Source of the DNA: Thermomicrobiaceae bacterium
Lineage (GTDB): Bacteria; Chloroflexota; Chloroflexia; Thermomicrobiales; Thermomicrobiaceae
DNA length: 6,828 bases
Assembly: GCA_007122555.1 (NCBI GenBank)
Contig: SKTL01000217.1
Span: 1-6,828, forward strand
Reading direction: 5' to 3'
In this document: positions 1 to 6,011 of the stretch, piece after piece
How the letters are laid out: each line of letters opens with the position of its first letter
Numbering within the stretch: the first letter of the stretch is position 1
Made by a program: the position numbers and the translations under genes
Notes under the pieces: generated by a model
The model's input: only the letters and a program-made list of their open reading frames with translations
The model's database searches: none
Told to the model about the DNA's origin: nothing

Positions 1-608
1 CCATGGTGTTCCAGCCGGCTATGCATGAAGTCCGATATTTGCTGCTCGGAAGCGCCCGGTCGCAGCCATTCTGCAGTCTCCGTCCAGATCCGCTCTGTCG
101 TAGCAATGGCCTCGCGAATGCGCTGGATCTCGTCCGCAGACTTTCGCGCTCGAAGTCGCGAGGCAACCGGCTCTGCTGAACAGATGCGATCCCAGAACGG
201 GGTCGCGCCCAGGAACCGCTCCAGTTCCAGATACATGCCGTGGGTCAGCCCATCCGCCATCGAGTTATCCGTTGAATAGCTCAGTCCAATCGTGAGGGGG
301 TTGCGATACTCGATCGCTGCCCGTAATGGCGGACCGAGGCTCTCCACGTACCCGTCAACGTCGCTCCAGGCGCCGGTTTGCAGAACGTTGTCAACGTCGC
401 CCGTTCCGACGATCGCCTTGTGATTTCCGTCTCGGGAGATCAGAAACGCCGACTCCCAGGTGACGCTCGTCCCCACGACCAGCGGCATACTCGGGTCGCC
501 CAGCACATCGCTCTCCCGCGCAATAATCAACCAGGCGTCGATCCCGACTTCGTCAAGTATTCTGGTTGCCTGCGCCAGTTTCTCCCGAACCAGCGATGAC
601 TCGCTCAT
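1..608 (-). CDS. M24-family metallopeptidase (Xaa-Pro aminopeptidase / creatinase fold), N-terminal part, cut by the left edge
   Basis: The 202 visible codons are open throughout and begin at an ATG (608-606), preceded by a good ribosome site (AAGGGG at 619-614, 5-nt spacing). Residues about 7-150 look like the creatinase-type N-terminal domain: an opening helix (LVREKLAQATRILDEVGIDA), a strand WLIIARES, then VTWESAFLISRDGNHKAIVG. Residues about 151-202 (RLRARKSADEIQRIREAIA, then WLRPGASEQQISDF) match the usual entry into the pita-bread catalytic domain. The five metal ligands (Asp, Asp, His, Glu, Glu) would lie beyond the left edge, so activity cannot be judged. Family members are usually 350-400 residues, so roughly half is visible. 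There is no signal peptide, so it is probably cytoplasmic. It is transcribed divergently from an FAD oxidoreductase and peptide-type ABC transporter genes, which suggests processing of an imported substrate. Family members include X-Pro peptidases and creatinase; the N-terminal half does not separate them. Confidence 0.85.
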   Translation of the reverse strand, partial: MSESSLVREKLAQATRILDEVGIDAWLIIARESDVLGDPSMPLVVGTSVTWESAFLISRDGNHKAIVGTGDVDNVLQTGAWSDVDGYVESLGPPLRAAIEYRNPLTIGLSYSTDNSMADGLTHGMYLELERFLGATPFWDRICSAEPVASRLRARKSADEIQRIREAIATTERIWTETAEWLRPGASEQQISDFMHSRLEHH

Positions 609-655
609 TGATTCCCCTTTTCCGGTTGGAATTTGGAACAGCGATATGCTGGGAG

Positions 656-685
656 AGTATCGATCATCGACGACAGCATTCGCAA
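656..685 (-). promoter_or_regulatory. Candidate promoter for the peptidase gene
   Basis: Read on the minus strand there is TTGCGA (685-680), an 18-nt spacer, and GATACT (661-656). Each box matches 4 of 6 sigma70 consensus bases. It would start transcription about 40-45 nt upstream of the ATG at 608. The 11-bp palindrome TCGATCATCGA (660-670) sits in the spacer and touches the -10 box, where an operator could act. Both matches are modest and could be chance. Confidence 0.25.
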
Positions 686-770
686 CCGCGCTGGTCGCCG
701 AATCTCCCGGAGCGACTCTCATCAGAATAGTGGCATTTCTCGCAGAACGATCTGACTGTTACCGTGACGC

Positions 771-799
771 TTGACGTTTCCATGCCGCACCCATACGAT
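771..799 (+). promoter_or_regulatory. Likely sigma70-type promoter for the oxidoreductase-transporter unit
   Basis: TTGACG (771-776) matches the -35 consensus at 5 of 6 positions. After exactly 17 nt comes TACGAT (794-799), matching the -10 consensus at 4 of 6. Transcription would begin near 806, giving a leader of about 40 nt before the start codon at 849. Location, orientation and spacing all fit a promoter for the plus-strand genes. No operator could be assigned. Confidence 0.55.
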
Positions 800-848
800 T
801 GCCGCAGAAACTGGAACAGAATGCTAAAGGCGGGGATGTCCGCACGTG

Positions 849-2006
849 ATGGATTCGAGTAGTGTGCTCATTGTTGGCGGTGGGATAACAGGGTGCGCCG
901 CCGCGTGGGAACTCGCCCGATCGGGCGCGACGGTGCGGGTGCTGGAGAAACGTGATCTGGCGTCCATGGGATCCGGACGGACGCTTGCCGGCGTGCGACA
1001 GTCGGGTCGGCATCCCGCTGAGATGCCGCTGGCGATGGCGGCCGTTAGACGCTGGGAAACGCTTCACGACGAGCTCGACGCGGACCTCGAGTACCGGCAG
1101 GACGGCAACCTTCGTCTCGCCGAGGACGCGGCCGACGCAGCGTTCATCCAGAAAATGGCCGAGACTCAGCGATCACTTGGCCTCGACATTCGCTATCTCG
1201 ATGGCAACGACGAAGTCCGCGGCGTTGCGCCGGCGCTCAGCGAAACGATTAGTGGCGCCGCATTCACGCCGAGCGATGGTCACGCCAATCCGATCGCAAC
1301 AGTCCGTGCATACGCAACCGCCGCCGAACGGGCCGGGGCGCGCTTCGAGTCCGGTCTAACCGTAACCGCGCTCGCGCGCGATGGCGATTGCGTTACCGGC
1401 GTCGAGACCGACCGGGGAACGTACCAGGCTGAGCAGGTCGTTGTCGCAGCAGGAGTTGAAACGCCTAACATTCTCAAGTCGGCTGGTCTGGAATTTGCGA
1501 TCTCCCTCGCAATGGTTCCAGTTGTACAGACGGTCCCGATCAATCCGCTGTTTAAGCAGGTTCTGGGAACCGCAAAAGCCCACTTTGCAGCGCGGCAGGA
1601 AGTCGATGGGCGCGTGCGGTTCTCCAGCGGCGGACATCCGATAGTTGTGTCAACCGAGGGATTGACTCGAGACGACATGCAGCCGGGCTGCGGACGGACT
1701 GCGGAAACGCTCGCGAGAGCCGTCTCGATCATTCCCGCGCTCGCGGAGGCGCCGATCAGTCAGATCTGGGGAGGACTTGTCGATCTCACCCCAGACGGCA
1801 TTCCGGTGATTGATCGAGTAACCGAACTCGAGGGGCTGACGGTCGCGGCGGGATTCTGCGGTCACGGGTTCTGTCTCGGCCCAGTTTCCGGAGAGATCAT
1901 CCGCGATCTGGTACTCGGACGAACGAGCAGGTTTGACCTGGAACCGTTTCGGTGGAATCGATCGGTTGCACACGAAAATGCTGATAGTCCAGAATTGCTT
2001 GGATAG
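849..2006 (+). CDS. FAD-dependent amine / amino acid oxidoreductase of the DAO family (DadA / sarcosine oxidase beta-like)
   Basis: This 385-residue protein has the length and pattern of the D-amino-acid oxidase (DAO) fold family. Residues 6-34 form the dinucleotide-binding beta-alpha-beta unit: VLIVGGGITG with G10, G12 and G15, ending at E33, which would bind the ADP ribose. A second FAD-contact segment is VVVAAG (197-202). IWGGLVDLTPDGIPVID (307-323) and GLTVAAGFCGHGFCLGP (329-345) match the C-terminal FAD-binding part of sarcosine oxidase beta, D-hydroxyproline dehydrogenase and related enzymes. It would oxidise a C-N bond of a small amine or amino acid; substrate and electron acceptor cannot be read here. 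No signal peptide is seen, so it is cytoplasmic or peripheral at the membrane. A GTG at 846 directly precedes the chosen ATG and is an equal alternative start. The upstream GGGG (832-835) is a weak ribosome site. It is the first gene of the plus-strand set, 113 bp ahead of the transporter binding protein. Confidence 0.85.
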   Translation: MDSSSVLIVGGGITGCAAAWELARSGATVRVLEKRDLASMGSGRTLAGVRQSGRHPAEMPLAMAAVRRWETLHDELDADLEYRQDGNLRLAEDAADAAFIQKMAETQRSLGLDIRYLDGNDEVRGVAPALSETISGAAFTPSDGHANPIATVRAYATAAERAGARFESGLTVTALARDGDCVTGVETDRGTYQAEQVVVAAGVETPNILKSAGLEFAISLAMVPVVQTVPINPLFKQVLGTAKAHFAARQEVDGRVRFSSGGHPIVVSTEGLTRDDMQPGCGRTAETLARAVSIIPALAEAPISQIWGGLVDLTPDGIPVIDRVTELEGLTVAAGFCGHGFCLGPVSGEIIRDLVLGRTSRFDLEPFRWNRSVAHENADSPELLG

Positions 2007-2105
2007 CGGTCAACAGACGTATTTCGCGGGCAGCGCGTGCAAGGAAGGAGGGTTCCGACGCTCGTTCGACGTTTTCCGAATCAGGAACGTATCGACGAAT
2101 GCAGC

Positions 2106-2113
2106 AGGAGGAG
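2106..2113 (+). promoter_or_regulatory. Strong ribosome binding site fixing the binding-protein start
   Basis: AGGAGGAG lies 6 nt before the ATG at 2120. It falls inside the reading frame that would begin at the ATG at 2099, so the upstream start is rejected. It is the strongest Shine-Dalgarno sequence in the window, in line with the high level at which transporter binding proteins are usually made. Confidence 0.8.
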
Positions 2114-2119
2114 AGTGGA

Positions 2120-3922
2120 ATGAGTACTGAGAAATTCAACGATCTCGCCCTGAGCCTTTCATCCCGCCGCGAATTTCTGAAGCGGGCTATGGTGGTTGGA
2201 CTGGCGATTCCCGCCGGAGGCGCACTACTCGCCGCGTGCGAAACCGACGACGACGATGACGATGTCGCCGTAGAACCGGATGACGATGACGACGACGAAG
2301 TCGATGTCGACGACACTGATGACGACGTCGACGACGAAGAAGAGCCGGACGACGATGACGAGATGCCCGAGCCAGACGACGACGAAGTCGAGGATGTCGA
2401 AGGCGTCATTCTCCAGTTGGGAATGAACGCCGCGGACGTCGGAACGCTTGACCCGCATTTCGCGGCGACCACGAATGACCGTACAGTGGTCGACATGGTC
2501 TTCAACGGCCTGGTGCGCTACAAGCCTGGCGATAGCAACGAAATCGAGCCCGACCTCGCCGTAGAGGTCCCGGAGCCGGAAGAGAACGAAGACGGGCACC
2601 AGGTCTGGCGCTTCGAAATCCGCCAGGGCGTCATGACCCACCCGCATCCAGACGTTGACTCCTATGAAATCACTGCCGACGACATCATCTTCTCGCTGGA
2701 ACAGTCAGCCGATCCCGACCGATCGGCCTACGCCGGTGAGTTGAGCGGCATGACCTTCGAGAGGGTTGACGACTACACCGTCGACGTCATCGTTGAACAG
2801 CCGATTTCCCCGGCATTGTTCCTGCCTAAGGTCGCAGACTATGCCGGTGGTTTCGTTGTACCGATGCAGGCGGTCGAGGCGATCGGTGACGATGCGTTCC
2901 AAACCAATCCGGTTGGGACCGGTCCGTTCCGGTTCGAGAGCTATACCCCGCAAGACCGTGTTCGACTCCTGGCGCACGAGGATTATTTCCGCGGCGAGCC
3001 CGAACTGGCAGGTGTCGACTGCCGATACGTTCCGGACGATTCCAGTCGCGAGCTGGCGCTGCAAACCGGAGAGTTGCACGTCATCGGCGGCACGACGGAC
3101 GCGATCTGGGTTGACCGCGTGGACCAGTTGGACGACATCACGGTCGACGTCTTCGGAGTCGGTGAGGTCGCATTCCTGACCTTCAATGTGGAGGCCGAAC
3201 CATTCGACGACATCCGGGTGCGACAGGCAATCGCCTACGCAATCGACCGGGACGAACACCTCGCGCTCTTCGGCGAGCCGGCTGCGCAGAACGTCTACTC
3301 GTTGGTTCCGGAGCCGCTGCTGCCAGGGGGTCTGACCGAAGAAGAGGCCCGCGAGATGGATCTGACCTTCGACCATGATCCGGACCGCGCCCGGGAGCTG
3401 CTCGCCGAAGCCGGGTACGAAGACGGGTTCGAGCTCGAACTGGTATCGTCGGAGATGGAAGCCTACCTGCGGAACTACGAGTCAATGCAGGCGACACTGG
3501 CTGACATCGGGATCGATCTGTCATTGCAGGTGGTGGACCACTCCACCATGCACGAGCAAATCCGGCAGGAAGTCAACCCGCTGGTGATCTATATCGCCTG
3601 GCGTCCGAACGCCGATGTCTATCTCACTCGGTTCGCCCACTCGAGCACGCGCGTCGTCATTGGAGACGCTCCGGATACCAACTTCACCCGGTACACCGAG
3701 CTCGATGACCTGATCGAGGAAGCCCGGGTCGAGGTCGACCCAGACCGGCAGGAAGAGATCTGGAAGGAAGCCAACGCGCAGCTCCTGGAAGATATGGTAA
3801 TCTACCCGCTGCACTTCCTGAATCAGGTCTACGCGCGCCGGGACAACGTCGACTACGGACACGAGCTCGTGTCGGTGATGGCGCTCTATCCGCAGATCAC
3901 CGAGAACACCACGATCTCCTGA
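2120..3922 (+). CDS. ABC transporter substrate-binding lipoprotein, family 5 (peptide/nickel/opine type, DppA-like)
   Basis: The protein has 600 residues. Residues 15-21 (SRREFLK) are a twin-arginine motif, followed by a hydrophobic stretch (23-38) and a lipobox LLAAC with Cys40. Export is therefore probably by Tat, with lipid anchoring on the outer face of the membrane. Residues 41-94 form an acidic linker (39 of 54 residues Asp or Glu). The family 5 binding fold follows: DVGTLDPHFAATTND near 106, PDLAVEV (144-150), ITADDIIFSLEQS (184-196), NPVGTGPFRFESY (263-275), IRVRQAIAYAIDRDEHL (365-381), and a C-terminal EEIWKEANAQLLED motif near 545. Family 5 proteins bind oligopeptides, dipeptides, opines, nickel chelates or sugars, so the ligand is open. 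Neighbouring permeases of the matching type support a transport role. The mature part is strongly acidic (about 141 Asp/Glu against 32 Lys/Arg, by hand count). Confidence 0.93.
   Translation: MSTEKFNDLALSLSSRREFLKRAMVVGLAIPAGGALLAACETDDDDDDVAVEPDDDDDDEVDVDDTDDDVDDEEEPDDDDEMPEPDDDEVEDVEGVILQLGMNAADVGTLDPHFAATTNDRTVVDMVFNGLVRYKPGDSNEIEPDLAVEVPEPEENEDGHQVWRFEIRQGVMTHPHPDVDSYEITADDIIFSLEQSADPDRSAYAGELSGMTFERVDDYTVDVIVEQPISPALFLPKVADYAGGFVVPMQAVEAIGDDAFQTNPVGTGPFRFESYTPQDRVRLLAHEDYFRGEPELAGVDCRYVPDDSSRELALQTGELHVIGGTTDAIWVDRVDQLDDITVDVFGVGEVAFLTFNVEAEPFDDIRVRQAIAYAIDRDEHLALFGEPAAQNVYSLVPEPLLPGGLTEEEAREMDLTFDHDPDRARELLAEAGYEDGFELELVSSEMEAYLRNYESMQATLADIGIDLSLQVVDHSTMHEQIRQEVNPLVIYIAWRPNADVYLTRFAHSSTRVVIGDAPDTNFTRYTELDDLIEEARVEVDPDRQEEIWKEANAQLLEDMVIYPLHFLNQVYARRDNVDYGHELVSVMALYPQITENTTIS
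2240..2401 (+). repeat. Low-complexity GAC/GAT/GAA tract encoding the acidic linker
   Basis: Codons 41-94 of the binding protein consist mostly of GAC, GAT and GAA, with short Val/Pro interruptions. GAC and GAT alternate irregularly and no repeat unit is perfectly reiterated, so this looks like selected composition more than recent slippage, although such tracts can vary in length. On the opposite strand it produces a spurious serine- or valine-rich open frame. Confidence 0.8.
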
Positions 3923-3946
3923 TCACGGTCGAAACCGAGCGAACTA

Positions 3947-3976
3947 CGGCGGGGGCCAGTCCTGGGCTCCCCGCCG
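3947..3976 (+). promoter_or_regulatory. GC-rich hairpin between the binding-protein and permease genes
   Basis: CGGCGGGG (3947-3954) and CCCCGCCG (3969-3976) are perfect 8-bp inverted repeats around a 14-nt loop. The loop could add a small inner CCA/TGG pairing. It lies 24 nt after the stop codon and 64 nt before the next start. No T-run follows, so it is not a classical intrinsic terminator. A partial terminator, or a 3' barrier that stabilises the binding-protein message, would explain lower permease expression, an arrangement known in other ABC operons. The role is inferred; the pairing is seen directly. Confidence 0.6.
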
Positions 3977-4040
3977 GTGTCGGTCTGCAACACTTGACGC
4001 CGAACAGCTGGATTCGTCACCTATCTGTGGGACGTAACGA

Positions 4041-4982
4041 ATGCTGAAATACTCACTGAGGCGAATACTGGTCTCGATTCCCACGCTACTGGCCGTGTTC
4101 ACGATCATCTTCATCGTGGTGCGCGTCGCGCCGGGAGATCCCGCCTACGCGGCGCTGGGCGACTACGCATCGGAAGATGCCGTAGAACGGCTGCGCGAAC
4201 GCATGGGGCTCGACCGCCCACTGTACGTACAGTATTTTCAGTTCCTGTTCGGGCTCTTGCAAGGTGACCTTGGACACTCGCTGATAACGCAGCAGCCGAT
4301 CTCACAACAGGTCGCCGTCGTTCTGCCATACACGCTGCAACTGACGTTCGCGGGGATCATTCTCGGGATTATCCTCGGCGTCCCGTTGGGCGTGTTAACC
4401 GCAGTGCGTCGCAACACGTGGTTCGACTACTTCGGACGGGTCTTTTCCCTGACCGGTCTATCGTTCCCGATATTCTTCCTGGCTATCCTGATGATCTACT
4501 TCTTCTCAGTACAGCTCGGCATGTTCCCAGCCCTCGGAGCCGCGCCGTTTAGCGAACCGATATCCAACCTGCATCATCTTGTGTTGCCGGCAATCAGTCT
4601 CGGCGTGATCATGTTCGCCTATGTCACCCGTATGACTCGCTCGGCGATTCTGAATGTTCTCAGCGACGATTACATCCGGACAGCCCGTGCAAAAGGTTTG
4701 ACCGAACGAAAGGTCCTCTATGGGCACGCTCTCCGGAGCGCTCTGGTGCCGATCGTGTCGCTCGTCGGCATCTTCACGATCAGTCTCCTTGGCGGCTCGG
4801 TGCTCGTCGAAGAAGTCTTCGCACGTCCCGGACTGGGCAGGTACATGATCGGCGCAATGAAGCAGAACGACTACACGGCGCTGCAGTCAATCATGGTGAT
4901 TTACGCGATTATCATCGTCATCATCAATCTGATCACTGACCTGGTGTATGGACTGGTTGATCCTCGAATAAGGTATAGTTAA
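4041..4982 (+). CDS. ABC transporter permease, DppB/OppB type
   Basis: This is a 313-residue inner-membrane subunit, full length for the family. It opens with MLKYSLRRILVSIPTLLAVF and continues through a first membrane helix (about 9-29) into VRVAPGDPAYAALG, the usual DppB opening. Further helices lie near 99-121, 135-157, 178-197, 236-258 and 283-305, six in all. The EAA loop that contacts the ATPase is recognisable at about 209-240 (DDYIRTARAKGLTERKVLYG, then HALRSALVPIVS). The C terminus GLVDPRIRYS is typical. It would pair with the following permease to form the channel fed by the upstream binding lipoprotein. The ribosome site is weak (GTGGGA, 8 nt before the ATG), and a GC-rich hairpin stands upstream, so its output may be lower than that of the binding protein. 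The stop codon shares one base with the next start. Confidence 0.94.
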   Translation: MLKYSLRRILVSIPTLLAVFTIIFIVVRVAPGDPAYAALGDYASEDAVERLRERMGLDRPLYVQYFQFLFGLLQGDLGHSLITQQPISQQVAVVLPYTLQLTFAGIILGIILGVPLGVLTAVRRNTWFDYFGRVFSLTGLSFPIFFLAILMIYFFSVQLGMFPALGAAPFSEPISNLHHLVLPAISLGVIMFAYVTRMTRSAILNVLSDDYIRTARAKGLTERKVLYGHALRSALVPIVSLVGIFTISLLGGSVLVEEVFARPGLGRYMIGAMKQNDYTALQSIMVIYAIIIVIINLITDLVYGLVDPRIRYS

Positions 4983-5875
4983 TGGCAGAATCAAACGCCG
5001 ATTCGAAGGAGCTTCTGCAGCCGTCTCGACAGATCCTGACGGCTCGCCAGCGAGCCTGGCGCTCGTTCTCAAGTAACAGGACTGCTGTCGTCGGGCTGGC
5101 GTTGATCGCGGTGCTGGTCTTGATCGCCATAGCCGCGCCGTTGCTCTCGCCGCACGATCCCCTGGCGCAAAGCGCAGTGAATCGACTGGAAACACCGAGT
5201 TCGGATCACTGGTTCGGCCGTGACCACTATGGGCGCGACATAATGTCGCGGGTGATGTACGGAGCGCGGATTGCGCTGATCGTCGGTATCGCTTCGGTTG
5301 CCTTCGGCGGTGCGCTCGGAACGATCATGGGCGTGGTCGCCGGCTTCAAAGGCGGCAGGACCGAAACGGTGCTGATGCGCGTCACCGATGTCCTGCTCGC
5401 CTTCCCGGACCTGATCACCGGACTGCTTATTCTGGCAGTTCTGGGCGCCGGGATGTGGAAAATGATATTCGCGATCGGCATAACGATTGCGCCCAGATTC
5501 GCCAGAATTGCATATGGCGCGACGCTCTCAATCAAAGAGATGGACTACATCCAGGCCGCGAGAGCAGTCGGGGTGAAAGATCTCCGGATGCTCACATTCC
5601 ATGTCTTGCCGAACATGCTCGGCGATATCGTGGTTCTGGGAAGCCTCTGGATGGCCTCGGCGATCCGGCTGGAGGCGAGCCTCAGTTTCATCGGACTGGG
5701 CGTCTCTCCACCGACGGCGACCTGGGGACAGATGATCCGCGACGGTACGCATCAGCTCGCAGTTCAGCCCTGGTTCGCGTTCGCTCCCGGCATTGCGCTG
5801 TTGATCGCCGTGTTCGCATTCAACCTCGCCGGAGACGGACTGCGCGACGCGATGGACCCGAGAGCGCAATCCTGA
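4982..5875 (+). CDS. ABC transporter permease, DppC/OppC type
   Basis: This 297-residue partner permease is full length. A cytoplasmic N-terminal stretch (about 1-33, with RQRAWRSFSSNRTAVVGLAL) leads into the first helix (34-56). HWFGRDHYGRDIMSRVMYGA (76-95) is the hallmark DppC/OppC segment. More helices follow near 96-120, 137-175 (two), 213-235 and 266-288. The EAA loop is at about 188-212 (DYIQAARAVGVKDLRMLTFH, then VLPNM). EASLSFIGLGVSPPTATWGQ (231-250) and the DPRAQS tail are also characteristic. The start overlaps the stop of the previous gene (TAATG), with TAAGG at 4969-4973 as ribosome site, so translation is probably coupled and a 1:1 ratio favoured. The ATPase genes that often follow in this family are absent: the next gene is a serpin. 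Confidence 0.94.
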   Translation: MAESNADSKELLQPSRQILTARQRAWRSFSSNRTAVVGLALIAVLVLIAIAAPLLSPHDPLAQSAVNRLETPSSDHWFGRDHYGRDIMSRVMYGARIALIVGIASVAFGGALGTIMGVVAGFKGGRTETVLMRVTDVLLAFPDLITGLLILAVLGAGMWKMIFAIGITIAPRFARIAYGATLSIKEMDYIQAARAVGVKDLRMLTFHVLPNMLGDIVVLGSLWMASAIRLEASLSFIGLGVSPPTATWGQMIRDGTHQLAVQPWFAFAPGIALLIAVFAFNLAGDGLRDAMDPRAQS

Positions 5876-5886
5876 CCTCGCGTTCC

Positions 5887-5920
5887 CCGGGCTCTCTTGC
5901 GCCCGGAGACGCCCTCGTCT
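5887..5920 (+). terminator. Tandem small hairpins, possible end of the transporter transcription unit
   Basis: CCGGGC (5887-5892) pairs with GCCCGG (5901-5906) over an 8-nt loop. AGACG (5907-5911) pairs with CGTCT (5916-5920) over a 4-nt loop. Both stems are perfect and abut each other, starting 12 nt after the stop codon at 5875. Only scattered T residues follow, so Rho-independent termination would be weak. Position after the last permease and before a gene of unrelated function supports an end-of-unit role. Confidence 0.4.
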
Positions 5921-6011
5921 TGCCCGTCTTACCTACAATGGAACCTTGCGGCAATTGACGACGTCATGACTACCAGAACAAGTTACCTCGAGCATTGAAA
6001 GCGAGGCAGGC

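Larger units (their letters stand above)
609..848. other. Divergent intergenic promoter region
   Basis: This 240-bp non-coding stretch separates the divergent peptidase and oxidoreductase starts. It holds a good plus-strand sigma70-like promoter and a weaker minus-strand candidate, listed separately. An odd-length palindrome TCGAT-C-ATCGA (660-670) lies within the minus-strand candidate. Open frames crossing the region have no family resemblance or convincing ribosome site and are taken as chance. No RNA gene or riboswitch was recognised. Confidence 0.6.

Noticed and set aside
460..774. Plus-strand open frame of 104 codons reaching into the divergent promoter region
   Set aside because: Its first half is antisense to the clear M24 N-terminal domain. 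It has no convincing ribosome site or domain, and its end overlaps the proposed promoter.
2099..2119. Upstream ATG as start of the binding protein
   Set aside because: The strong AGGAGGAG ribosome site lies after this ATG and is correctly placed for the ATG at 2120.
1897..2505. Minus-strand open frame of about 200 codons with a long serine run
   Set aside because: It is the antisense image of the GAC/GAT/GAA tract. The plus strand has a strong ribosome site, export signal and family 5 fold, while this frame has no recognisable domain.
2705..3376. Minus-strand open frame of 223 codons
   Set aside because: It lies wholly inside the binding-protein gene, on the other strand, and shows no family features. 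High GC removes stop codons from shadow frames.
3994..4027. TTGACG (3994-3999) followed by TATCTG (4022-4027) as a promoter for the permeases
   Set aside because: The spacer is 22 nt, too long for sigma70, and no acceptable -10 box occurs at 16-18 nt.
5934..5939. TACAAT as a -10 box for the serpin gene
   Set aside because: The hexamer is good, but no -35-like sequence stands 16-18 nt upstream (GCCCTC at 17 nt). It remains possible for an extended or activator-dependent promoter, but is not supported enough to list.
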